In this document: positions 1-5,328 of the stretch, in pieces
Position numbering within the stretch: the stretch's first letter is position 1
How the letters are laid out: each line of letters opens with the position of its first letter
Assembly (NCBI GenBank): GCA_028709185.1
Contig: JAQVXM010000015.1
Location: forward strand, 1-10,945
Direction of reading: 5' to 3'
Length of the DNA stretch: 10,945 nt
From: Minisyncoccota bacterium
GTDB lineage: Bacteria; Patescibacteriota; Minisyncoccia; UBA6257; XYB1-36-10
Made by a program: the position numbers and the translations under genes
The notes under the pieces: generated by a model
What the model saw: the letters and a program-made list of their open reading frames with translations, nothing else
Database searches by the model: none
What the model was told of the DNA's origin: nothing

Positions 1-35
1 ATTTCCTTTTCTTTTTGCCCGCCGTGGGATTTTAT

Positions 36-58
36 GGCTTTGCGCAAGGCGCAAAGCC
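36..58. repeat. Perfect GC-rich hairpin (10-bp stem)
   Basis: GGCTTTGCGC at 36-45 pairs perfectly with GCGCAAAGCC at 49-58 around an AAG loop. It lies downstream of tRNA-Ala on the minus strand and is far richer in GC than its surroundings. No T-run follows on either strand, so it does not look like a standard intrinsic terminator. It may be an intergenic palindromic repeat or a 3' processing or stability element; which one cannot be decided from a single copy. Confidence 0.7.
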
Positions 59-62
59 CGAA

Positions 63-87
63 TGCCGAGCGGCGAAGCCGCGAGGCA
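63..87. repeat. Second GC-rich hairpin with tandem G-A mismatches
   Basis: The core GCGGC (69-73) and GCCGC (77-81) close a GAA loop. Outside the core, GA faces GA (67-68 with 82-83), a tandem G-A mismatch, and GCC (64-66) then pairs with GGC (84-86); T63 and A87 can add one more pair. It follows the 36-58 hairpin by five bases. The pair resembles REP/BIME-type intergenic palindromes in form, but no other copy is seen in this window. Confidence 0.6.
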
Positions 88-117
88 ATCCTTTCCCAAA
101 ACAGCAAAAGTTGCGAT

Positions 118-191
118 TGGTGGACCCGGGGGGAGTTGAACCCCCGATTCAGCAATGCGAATGCTGCGTAATACCACTTTACTACGGGCCC
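118..191 (-). tRNA. tRNA-Ala(CGC), CCA encoded
   Basis: Folds as a complete cloverleaf on the minus strand. The acceptor GGGCCCG (191-185) pairs with CGGGTCC, giving a G3-U70 wobble, the classic alanine identity element. The D-stem is GTAA/TTAC, the anticodon stem CAGCA/TGCTG with loop TTCGCAT (anticodon CGC, codon GCG), and the T-arm GGGGG/CCCCC around TTCAACT. Discriminator A73 is at 121 and the 3' CCA is encoded at 120-118. It reads a GC-rich alanine codon that should be uncommon in this AT-rich genome. Confidence 0.97.
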
Positions 192-236
192 TTTTAATAA
201 AAATATCCTAACTCAAAAAGAAGAGAAAGAAAAGTT

Positions 237-265
237 TTGACTATAAAATTTTTAAAATTTATAAT
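237..265 (+). promoter_or_regulatory. Near-consensus sigma70 promoter of the Cys-rich gene
   Basis: TTGACT (237-242), a 17-nt spacer and TATAAT (260-265) match the housekeeping sigma consensus at 11 of 12 positions with ideal spacing. The expected start is near 272, leaving a leader of about 27 nt that holds AAGGAG (287-292), six bases before the ATG at 299. Confidence 0.85.
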
Positions 266-298
266 GAAAACAGAATTTTCTACAAAAAGGAGAAAGAG

Positions 299-661
299 AT
301 GAGAGGAAAAGTGATAAGCTTAAACATAGTTGAAGAAGACCGTTCGTCTTCCAGTTTTAGAGAAAAAAAAATAATTTTTATAATCAAAGAAGAAATAATA
401 TGCGTTTCTCTAAAACAAGAAGGGTGGGTTCTCGGATGGTGCGAAGGAGCCAGTAAAGAGATAAAAGATTACATTCAAAATTATGTTTTAGGAGAAATTG
501 CAGAACCTGTAGGAAGAGGAGACGCGTGTATTTGTTTACGCGTAAAATTAAATGAAAGAGAATTAATAGAAATATTCGAGAAAGCGGGGTGCAAAATTCT
601 CAAAGAAAGAAAGTGTCCGAGAGAAAGAAAAAGTTGTTACATAGTAGCAGAAGCAGAGTAA
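299..661 (+). CDS. Hypothetical cysteine-rich protein, 120 aa
   Basis: Not recognised. The ATG at 299 is fixed by AAGGAG (287-292), six bases upstream, and the gene sits alone between a near-consensus promoter (237-265) and a perfect terminator (670-700), so it is probably a well-expressed monocistronic unit. The product is soluble, with no signal peptide or membrane segment. It has seven cysteines (C35, C48, C77, C79, C98, C106, C113), a high number for a cytoplasmic protein of this size, in clusters that recall metal or redox sites without matching a family I know (C77-x-C79; C98, C106, C113 in a basic tail). Residues 20-45 look like beta strands, and 52-64 and 85-97 like helices. The 4-vinyl reductase (V4R) domain was considered because of the late Gly-Asp-x-Cys segment, but the match is too weak to use. 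Confidence 0.8.
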   Translation: MRGKVISLNIVEEDRSSSSFREKKIIFIIKEEIICVSLKQEGWVLGWCEGASKEIKDYIQNYVLGEIAEPVGRGDACICLRVKLNERELIEIFEKAGCKILKERKCPRERKSCYIVAEAE

Positions 662-669
662 ATAAAGAG

Positions 670-700
670 CCGCTCTGATTTTATCAGAGCGGTATTTTTT
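670..700 (+). terminator. Intrinsic terminator of the Cys-rich gene
   Basis: CCGCTCTGAT (670-679) pairs perfectly with ATCAGAGCGG (683-692) around a TTT loop, followed by TATTTTTT (693-700). It starts nine bases after the stop of the 299-661 gene. The convergent gene 699-911 ends inside the T-run and may use the same hairpin, though the T-tract on its strand is weaker. Confidence 0.9.
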
Positions 701-911
701 AATTGTTTTTTATTTTATTTTCAATTATTTTTTCCACCTCTTCTTTAGAAATAAGGTTTCTGTTTTTTATTTCTTCTTCCACTATTTTTCTGATTTGAGA
801 ATCAAGCATTTTTTGGCTTTCTTTAGCTTGCTCCATTAATTCTTTAATTTGGCCCGGATTCATGTTTTTCATTAAATCCCCCGCCATTTTAAACTGGTCA
901 AAAATTCCCAT
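699..911 (-). CDS. Small helical protein, 70 aa, unknown function
   Basis: Almost wholly helical and charged. A short amphipathic N-terminus (MGIFDQFKMAGDLMKNM) is followed by a helix to about residue 50 and an Ile-Ser-Lys-Glu-Glu-Val-Glu segment that starts a last helix. The layout suggests a coiled-coil or small oligomeric protein. The N-terminus is faintly like YbaB nucleoid proteins, and the C-terminal Leu-x-(Ser/Thr)-(Lys/Arg)-Glu-Glu motif recalls the phasin-like/UbiK coiled coils; both are resemblances only. There is no Shine-Dalgarno before the ATG at 911. The gene diverges from 975-1271 across 63 AT-rich bases and converges on the 670-700 hairpin. Confidence 0.7.
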   Translation of the reverse strand: MGIFDQFKMAGDLMKNMNPGQIKELMEQAKESQKMLDSQIRKIVEEEIKNRNLISKEEVEKIIENKIKNN

Positions 912-944
912 ATATTTTTATTTTTTTAGCGCGACAAAAGAAAA

Positions 945-950
945 TATAAT
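945..950 (+). promoter_or_regulatory. Possible -10 element upstream of the gene at 975
   Basis: A perfect TATAAT lies 24 bases before the ATG at 975, in the divergent gap between two small genes. The region 17 bases upstream is only a T-run (921-927), so the -35 element is poor. It would give a leader of about 18 nt without a Shine-Dalgarno sequence. Confidence 0.45.
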
Positions 951-974
951 ACAATAATAATAATTTTCAACCCT

Positions 975-1271
975 ATGAGATATCGAAAAAAATCAAAAAT
1001 AAAGAAAAAACATGATTTAATAAAAGGATTGGAAAAATTTTTGGAAAAAATTGAGAATTGGCCAGAAATTCAAGCAATAAATCCAGGAGAGATAAAACCA
1101 AGAGGGAGAAAAATGGGAAGTAAATTAGCAATAAGAATACAATACAAAACAAAAAGCGGACTGAAATGCATCGCCAGATCACAAGGGATACAGGAAGTGT
1201 TTTTAGTAAGTTCAGAACCGGAGAAATTGGAAGAAAAAATAAAATCAAAATCATACGCAGAATTTTCATAA
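975..1271 (+). CDS. Basic 98-aa protein, possibly DUF2103-like
   Basis: The first 13 residues are very basic (Arg/Lys-rich), followed by a helix (about 14-28) with the sequence His-Asp-Leu-Ile-Lys-Gly-Leu-Glu. Then come a Pro-Gly-x-Ile turn (about residues 36-39), two strands, a Ser-Gly-Leu-Lys-Cys-Ile-Ala-Arg segment and Gln-Glu-Val-Phe-Leu-Val. From memory this order (an H..I.GL helix, PG.I, then SG.K..AR and QEVF) resembles the small DUF2103 family described as predicted metal-binding proteins. I cannot run a profile search, so the name is tentative. No Shine-Dalgarno precedes the ATG. The minus-strand readings over the same bases are overlapping-frame shadows: they are Leu/Phe-rich only because this strand is A-rich. 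Confidence 0.7.
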   Translation: MRYRKKSKIKKKHDLIKGLEKFLEKIENWPEIQAINPGEIKPRGRKMGSKLAIRIQYKTKSGLKCIARSQGIQEVFLVSSEPEKLEEKIKSKSYAEFS

Positions 1272-1286
1272 AAAATTAAATAAAAA

Positions 1287-1307
1287 CCCCTTGTTTTAGG
1301 CAAGGGG
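1287..1307 (-). terminator. Intrinsic terminator of the 57-aa gene
   Basis: CCCCTTG (1287-1293) and CAAGGGG (1301-1307) form a 7-bp stem with a 7-nt loop. Read on the minus strand it is followed by TTTTTATTTAATTTTTT, a good U-tract, and it lies just past the stop of the 1313-1486 gene. On the plus strand the bases after it are A-rich, so it is a poor terminator for the convergent 975-1271 gene. Confidence 0.8.
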
Positions 1308-1312
1308 AAAAA

Positions 1313-1486
1313 TTAAGATATTTCCTTCTTCTTTTCGATCAAAGCATTGCGAACATAATTTTCAACAAAATCCATTCTTTCTCTTTCCCATTCAATTATT
1401 TCAGTTTGTTTTTTAGGACGATTTTTAGAAGATTCAAAAACTCGATAAGCTTTTATTTTAATACTTTCTTCTTCTTGCTGATTCAC
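1313..1486 (-). CDS. Small charged helical protein, 57 aa
   Basis: The start chosen is GTG at 1486-1484, because AAAGGAG (1502-1496) sits nine bases upstream of it. A longer reading from TTG at 1516 would run through that ribosome binding site and has none of its own. The product is mostly helical and charged. Its centre, Ala-Tyr-Arg-Val-Phe then Ile-Ile-Glu-Trp-Glu-Arg-Glu-Arg, loosely resembles the AY.ly...W..AE pattern of the DUF2934 family of short proteins, but the spacing is not convincing and I do not assign it. It is a single-gene unit: the hairpin at 1540-1566 ends the transcript before it and 1287-1307 ends its own. Confidence 0.7.
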   Translation of the reverse strand: MNQQEEESIKIKAYRVFESSKNRPKKQTEIIEWERERMDFVENYVRNALIEKKKEIS

Positions 1487-1539
1487 TGTAACAATCTCCT
1501 TTAAAAAGTTCTGCAATTATTTTAACATTTAAATAAATC

Positions 1540-1566
1540 GGGGCGGGGAAATTTTTTCCCCGCCCC
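1540..1566 (-). terminator. Long GC-rich terminator hairpin of the tiny-protein operon
   Basis: GGGGCGGGGAAA (1540-1551) pairs perfectly over 12 bp with TTTCCCCGCCCC (1555-1566) around a TTT loop. On the minus strand it begins five bases after the stop of the 19-aa gene and is followed by GATTTATTTAAAT, a modest U-tract. It is the most stable-looking hairpin in the window. It separates the operon from the 57-aa gene downstream. Confidence 0.75.
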
Positions 1567-1570
1567 TTTG

Positions 1571-1630
1571 TTATTTGCCGTCACAACAGTGAGCGACGGC
1601 ACGAAGCGCCCATTTTTTTGTCCAATTCAT
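1571..1630 (-). CDS. 19-aa peptide with a Cys-Cys motif, last gene of a micro-operon
   Basis: Reads MNWTKKWALRAVAHCCDGK and stop. Although tiny, it has the signs of a real gene. AAAGGAGG (1648-1641), the strongest Shine-Dalgarno in the operon, lies ten bases before its ATG; the ATG follows the previous stop by one base; and a 12-bp terminator begins five bases after its own stop. The peptide is cationic and amphipathic in its first half (two Trp, Lys-Lys, Arg) and ends with adjacent cysteines. The coding bases are unusually GC-rich, and GCCGTC/GACGGC (1577-1582 with 1595-1600) can form a hairpin inside the frame. It could be a small membrane-active or secreted peptide, a regulatory leader-type ORF, or a structured RNA that happens to be open. 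No family is recognised. Confidence 0.55.
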   Translation of the reverse strand: MNWTKKWALRAVAHCCDGK

Positions 1631-1631
1631 T

Positions 1632-1805
1632 TTAGTTTTTCCTCCTTTCTTTTATGGATTTTTCTTTAATTCTTTTTCTTTTTTTTGCCAAAGGAACAGC
1701 AAAAAAAGACAAAATAAGAATGAAAGAAGAAGCAATAACAGCAAAAAAAATAGAAAATATCCGAAGAAAACGCAATTTCCCCTCTCCAAATTCAATTAAA
1801 CTCAC
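1632..1805 (-). CDS. 57-aa single-pass membrane protein with a basic tail
   Basis: Starts at GTG (1805-1803), whose last two bases are part of the upstream gene's TGA (1804-1802): a GTGA overlap typical of translational coupling. The 57 codons give a short N-terminus, one hydrophobic segment at about residues 13-39 (FLRIFSIFFAVIASS, then ILILSFFAVPLA) and a strongly basic tail (KKRKRIKEK..., 13 Lys/Arg in the last 17 residues). By the positive-inside rule the tail should face the cytoplasm. The last codons double as the ribosome binding site of the 19-aa gene (AGG AGG). Another frame here also lacks stops for a while, but only this frame has a coupled start and ends exactly at the next gene. 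Function unknown. Confidence 0.6.
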   Translation of the reverse strand: MSLIEFGEGKLRFLRIFSIFFAVIASSFILILSFFAVPLAKKRKRIKEKSIKERRKN

Positions 1806-2017
1806 GAGGAATTTTTCTTTCCATAAGTGAAAATGATAAATAATTCCAAAACAGTAGAGAGGGAAAATAAAACAATGATTTTTAATCCAGTAAAAATAAA
1901 AAGAAAAGAAAAAACAGCGATCAAAGCATAAATAACGAGAGAAAAGAACAAGAAATAATCAAAAGCATTACTAAAAAAAGTCATCGGCTTGTTTTTTAAA
2001 AAAACCGGATTATTCAT
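1802..2017 (-). CDS. 71-aa two-pass membrane protein, first gene of a micro-operon
   Basis: The ATG at 2017 has AAAAGGAG (2032-2025) seven bases upstream. Two hydrophobic segments (about residues 19-42 and 45-63) join by a very short turn, so this is a helical hairpin with both ends on the same side; the basic ends (Lys-x-Lys near the N-terminus, Lys-Lys at the C-terminus) suggest the cytoplasm. No enzymatic or transporter motif is visible and no family is recognised. It is transcribed from the TTGACA promoter at 2092-2064, and its stop overlaps the start of the 57-aa gene, so the two are probably made in linked amounts. Confidence 0.75.
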   Translation of the reverse strand: MNNPVFLKNKPMTFFSNAFDYFLFFSLVIYALIAVFSFLFIFTGLKIIVLFSLSTVLELFIIFTYGKKNSS

Positions 2018-2063
2018 GACGCATCTCCTTTTCAGATTATTTTATTTTCAAGAAGCTTTCTAT

Positions 2064-2092
2064 AGGATAAATCTTTTTAAATTATATGTCAA
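2064..2092 (-). promoter_or_regulatory. Sigma70 promoter of the tiny-protein operon
   Basis: On the minus strand TTGACA (2092-2087), a full -35 consensus, is followed after 17 nt by TATCCT (2069-2064). The TGA inside TTGACA is also the stop codon of dus, so the promoter begins within the end of that gene. The start is expected near 2057, giving a leader of about 40 nt with a good ribosome binding site. Confidence 0.75.
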
Positions 2093-3039
2093 GAAAAAAA
2101 TTTAAGGATTTTTTCCGCCTCCGATAGATTTTTAGTTTTCATTAATTTTATTCGCAAGTTTTTAACTTTGGGCCAGCCGGAGATATAAGCGTTAAAGTGT
2201 TTTTTCATTAAAGCCGGATTTTTATAAGAATGATATTTTTTAAAAAGGCGAAGATGCAGAAGAAGCGCTTGAATGATTTTTTTAGGAGGAATATTTTCTT
2301 TTTTTATTTTTTTATTAAAAAGCCAAGGATTGCCGAAAACAGCACGGCCAAGCATAATACCGTCCAAGTGATAAAGCTCGGATTTAATTTCAGCTTCTTC
2401 TAAATTTTTAACATCACCATTTCCAAACACAAGGAGACGCGGATTTATTTTTTTAGCAAAAGCAGCGGCTTTTTTTATTTCAAACCAATCAGCCGGATAT
2501 TTAGAATCGTCTTTTGCAAGACGGCCATGAATAGTCAGAGCAGCAATATCAGTTTTAGCCAGAAATTTTATCCAAGAAGAGGATGTGGTTTTATTTCCAA
2601 GACGAGTTTTTACAGAAACAGGAAGACGACCGGAACCAGAGAGAGCGGCGGAAATTATTTTTTTAGCAAGATTTGGATTATCAATCAAAGCCGCGCCAGC
2701 GCCCTGCTTCATAATTTTTTTTTCAGGACAACCCATGTTGATATCAATACCATCAAAACCAAGTTCTTTAATTATTTTAGACGCCAAAAAAATATTTTTC
2801 GGATTAGCACCAAAAATCTGAGCAACAATAGGATGTTCTTTTTCAACAAAGAAAAGATCCTTTAAAAGATTTTGTTTACCAACAGAAGCAAGTCCGTCGG
2901 CTGGAATAAACCAAGTAAAAAAAACAGCGGGGCGGCCGAATTTTAAAATTGTTTGGCGAAAAGCGGAATCAGTAACATCAGCCATAGGAGCAAGAGAAAA
3001 AACAGGTTTTTTAAGTTTTTTCCAAAAACCAATTTTCAT
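2089..3039 (-). CDS. dus: tRNA-dihydrouridine synthase
   Basis: FMN-dependent enzyme that uses NADPH to reduce uridines of the tRNA D-loop to dihydrouridine, in the cytoplasm. At 316 aa it has the full family length. The TIM-barrel motifs appear in order: SLAPMADVTDSAFR (15-28), QIFGANP (74-80), and DINMGCPEKKI (99-109) with catalytic Cys104. Then come GAGAAL (113-118), SVKTRLG (142-148), LTIHGR (168-173, base/flavin-binding His), FGNGDV (205-210) and GIMLGRAVFGNPW (227-239, FMN phosphate loop). The C-terminal helical tRNA-binding domain is present (about 250-316). It is nearest the DusB/NifR3 branch by motif pattern, but I cannot assign which uridine it modifies. No Shine-Dalgarno precedes the ATG. 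It follows sodA by 62 bases and may be on the same transcript. Confidence 0.95.
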   Translation of the reverse strand: MKIGFWKKLKKPVFSLAPMADVTDSAFRQTILKFGRPAVFFTWFIPADGLASVGKQNLLKDLFFVEKEHPIVAQIFGANPKNIFLASKIIKELGFDGIDINMGCPEKKIMKQGAGAALIDNPNLAKKIISAALSGSGRLPVSVKTRLGNKTTSSSWIKFLAKTDIAALTIHGRLAKDDSKYPADWFEIKKAAAFAKKINPRLLVFGNGDVKNLEEAEIKSELYHLDGIMLGRAVFGNPWLFNKKIKKENIPPKKIIQALLLHLRLFKKYHSYKNPALMKKHFNAYISGWPKVKNLRIKLMKTKNLSEAEKILKFFS

Positions 3040-3088
3040 AGAGAAAAAATCAAGTTAAAAAACAGCACAAATATTTTTTATACAAAAC

Positions 3089-3101
3089 ACATCAAGGATG
3101 T
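3089..3101 (-). terminator. Weak hairpin directly after sodA
   Basis: ACATC (3089-3093) and GATGT (3097-3101) pair around AAG, immediately after the sodA stop. On the minus strand a short GTTTTGTAT follows. Five A/T-rich pairs give a weak structure, so it may attenuate read-through into dus but is unlikely to stop it. Confidence 0.3.
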
Positions 3102-3710
3102 TTATTTTTCGTTAAATCTTCTTTCGGCTTCAGACCAATTAACGAGATTCCACCAAGCGGTTATATAATCGGCGCGACGATTTTGATAATTTAAATAATA
3201 AGCGTGTTCCCAAACATCCAAACCAATTATTATTTTATAACCAGAAGAAACAGGACTATCTTGATTGGAAGTAGAAATAATATCAAGACGACCATCTTTT
3301 TCAACAAGCCAGGCCCAGCCGCTGCCAAATTGACTTAAAGCAACGGAAGAAAATTTTTCTTTAAACAAATCAAAATCACCAAAAGAAGAAACAAGGATAT
3401 TTTTAAAAGAAGAAGAAGGATTTCCCCCTCCATTAGGACTCAAAAAATTCCAAAATAAAGAATGGTGATAAAAACCGCCGCCATTATTTTTTACAGAAAG
3501 ACGAACATCTTCAGGAAGATTATTTAAATCAGAAAGAAGAATCTCAATTGGTTTTTCAAAAAATTCAGGATATTTTTCAAGAGAAGCATTAAGCTTATCG
3601 AGATAAGTTTGATGATGTTTTAAATGATGAATTTCCATCGTACGAGAATCAAAATGAGGTTCGAGAGAATCATAACCGTAAGGAAGTTTGGGAAGAGTAT
3701 ATTTTTCCAT
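3102..3710 (-). CDS. sodA: Superoxide dismutase, Mn-type
   Basis: Converts superoxide to oxygen and hydrogen peroxide, in the cytoplasm (no signal peptide). The 202 residues match the Fe/Mn family end to end, and the reading aligns closely to E. coli SodA. Metal ligands are H28 (MEIHH), H83 (HHSLFW), D165 and H169 (GLDVWEHAYYL). Gateway Tyr36 (HHQTY), the GSGWAWL segment (129-135) and the NRRADY dimer region (177-182) are kept. Gln150 in SNQDSP with Gly at 77-79 is the Mn-type arrangement rather than the Fe-type glutamine. One oddity is GGGFYHHS, where most members have Gly-His-x-Asn-His: the usual His and Asn before ligand H83 are Phe80 and His82. The ATG lies six bases after the stop of the upstream membrane protein and has no Shine-Dalgarno, so it is probably the second gene of that transcript. 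Confidence 0.95.
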   Translation of the reverse strand: MEKYTLPKLPYGYDSLEPHFDSRTMEIHHLKHHQTYLDKLNASLEKYPEFFEKPIEILLSDLNNLPEDVRLSVKNNGGGFYHHSLFWNFLSPNGGGNPSSSFKNILVSSFGDFDLFKEKFSSVALSQFGSGWAWLVEKDGRLDIISTSNQDSPVSSGYKIIIGLDVWEHAYYLNYQNRRADYITAWWNLVNWSEAERRFNEK

Positions 3711-3716
3711 ATTTTA

Positions 3717-5264
3717 TTAATTAATTTTATAAACAACTTCTTTATCAGTCGAAAAAACTTTTTCAAAACCGGATAAATTTTCAATGTTTTTAATAAAGTT
3801 CGGACTGCGACGATATTCTAACACAAAAAAAGAAGCGTGAAAATCATTTTTTAAAACCGAATAAACATCTTCAACCATTTCTTTGGTGCAACGGATAGAG
3901 CCGCAAGTAAACGGTTCTCCCCGATAAGCAATGAAATAATTTTTCCAGAAAAGACTTTCGTTAAAAGAATATTGAAAAATAGGATCCATGCCGCTGATGT
4001 AATAGTTGTGATCATTCCAAAAAAAGAGGTTGGGAAAATTATCCCAATAGGAATGAAAAACTATTTCACCTTTATTAGTATTTTCTTTCAGCCATAAACT
4101 CACTTCTTTAAATTTATCAGCCGGCTCAGAATTTTTTATAAATAAAGAAAAAACATAAACGCTTCGGGAAGCAGAAATAAGAAGAAAAAAAGAGAAAAGA
4201 GAAAAAAGAATAACTTTTAAAGAATATTGCCAATTCTTCTTAAAAAAGAAAGAAAAACCGAGAGCAGCAGAGATAATAATAAAAACAGAAAAAAAATCAT
4301 TAGAACGTCTAGCCACAAAAAAGGAAAGGAGGACAAAAATTACAGACAAGAAAAAGGATGACAAAAAAACTATTCTTTCCTCCATTCTTATTTCTAAAAA
4401 ACGATTAAAAATAAATTTAAAAAAGAAAAAAATAACAATTAAGAAAACAAGGAAAAGAGGAAGAAATTGAAAATAAACATCAGAAAAAGTCAAAGGAAGA
4501 AGTTCACGTCCAAAGTTAAGAGGAGCTCCGATTCCTTTAGCAAAGATAATGTCGACAATTTGGATATAAACAAGTTTAAGAGAACCAAAAGGATTAGGTC
4601 TAAGAATAAAACCCAAAAATGATCCTAAAAAAACAGAAAGGCCGCTTAACCAATAAATCTTTTTTTCCTGCCAAATTTCAACCAAAAAAACGATAAAAAA
4701 TATAAGAAAAGAAACCCAAAACAAAGAAGCGTGAATAAAAGAAACGAGAAAGGAAACAAAAAAAGATTTAATAAAAGATTTATTAGATAAAAAAAGAAGG
4801 AGAAGAGCAAAAAGAGCCAAGGTAAGAGTATGAGGCCGACTCATATTTGATCGGAAAATAAAATCTCCGGAAGAGAAAAAAAGAAGGAGCGTGAAAAAAA
4901 CAGAAAATTTTACACGCAAAGATTTAAGAATAAAGAAAAAAGAAGAAAAAAGAAAAGCGGAAAAGAAAAGAGAAGAAAGACGAATACCAAAGAGAGGGTC
5001 CGAAAAGAAAGAGAAAGGAATAAGAAAAAGATGGAAACCGTACCAAAGGTCGGATTTTAAAGAATTAATAGAAGAAAATTGAACCCAGGGAAAATTTGAA
5101 AAAGTAATTCCTTCCGTCCGATAAAGAAGAGCATGCTTTAAATGATAAAGAGAGTCATAATCAAAAATTTTATCATTAGAAAAAATAACCAAGCCAGAAA
5201 GGACAAGAAAAAAAAGAAAAACAATAAAAAGTTCAAAATATCTATTCTTAATAAGAGGAAGCAT
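3717..5264 (-). CDS. GT-C-like multi-pass membrane protein
   Basis: About eleven to twelve hydrophobic segments fill the first 375 residues or so, followed by a soluble domain of about 125 residues. The first outer loop carries an acidic Asp-Tyr-Asp-Ser-Leu-Tyr-His motif. In GT-C glycosyltransferases (oligosaccharyltransferase and PMT-like enzymes) such a motif after the first helix binds metal and the lipid-linked sugar. The soluble end has Trp-Leu-Lys-Glu-Asn and His-Ser-Tyr-Trp-Asp-Asn-Phe-Pro followed by a Gly-Met-Asp-Pro segment, typical of surface-polysaccharide membrane proteins of this build, and a C-x4-C pair. Acceptor and donor cannot be predicted. The start used is ATG at 5264; a longer reading from TTG at 5291 would begin inside the preceding terminator, though a GGAG in that stem sits five bases before the TTG. 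It is followed closely by sodA. Confidence 0.75.
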   Translation of the reverse strand: MLPLIKNRYFELFIVFLFFLVLSGLVIFSNDKIFDYDSLYHLKHALLYRTEGITFSNFPWVQFSSINSLKSDLWYGFHLFLIPFSFFSDPLFGIRLSSLFFSAFLFSSFFFILKSLRVKFSVFFTLLLFFSSGDFIFRSNMSRPHTLTLALFALLLLFLSNKSFIKSFFVSFLVSFIHASLFWVSFLIFFIVFLVEIWQEKKIYWLSGLSVFLGSFLGFILRPNPFGSLKLVYIQIVDIIFAKGIGAPLNFGRELLPLTFSDVYFQFLPLFLVFLIVIFFFFKFIFNRFLEIRMEERIVFLSSFFLSVIFVLLSFFVARRSNDFFSVFIIISAALGFSFFFKKNWQYSLKVILFSLFSFFLLISASRSVYVFSLFIKNSEPADKFKEVSLWLKENTNKGEIVFHSYWDNFPNLFFWNDHNYYISGMDPIFQYSFNESLFWKNYFIAYRGEPFTCGSIRCTKEMVEDVYSVLKNDFHASFFVLEYRRSPNFIKNIENLSGFEKVFSTDKEVVYKIN

Positions 5265-5290
5265 ATTTTTTATAAAATCATAACAAATCA

Positions 5291-5320
5291 AAATCGCTCC
5301 GACCAGAGTCGGAGCGATTT
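5291..5320 (-). terminator. Strong terminator after the DUF7282-like gene
   Basis: AAATCGCTCCGAC (5291-5303) pairs perfectly over 13 bp with GTCGGAGCGATTT (5308-5320) around a 4-nt loop, eight bases after the stop of the 5329-5937 gene. On the minus strand TGATTTGTTATGATTTT follows. It lies only 27 bases before the ATG of the next gene and leaves little room for a separate promoter, so some read-through is likely. Confidence 0.85.
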
Positions 5321-5328
5321 TAGAGAAG

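Noticed and set aside
15..197. Plus-strand open frame of 60 codons at the left edge
   Set aside because: It runs antisense through tRNA-Ala and the two GC-rich hairpins.
973..1303. Minus-strand open frames of 77 and 98 codons over the 975-1271 gene
   Set aside because: They are Leu/Phe/Ile-rich mirrors of an A-rich coding strand, lack ribosome binding sites and overlap a more plausible basic protein.
1687..1797. Alternative minus-strand frames through the 57-aa gene, one also hydrophobic
   Set aside because: They lack a coupled start or ribosome binding site; hydrophobicity in two frames is expected from T-rich DNA. The GTGA-linked frame is preferred.
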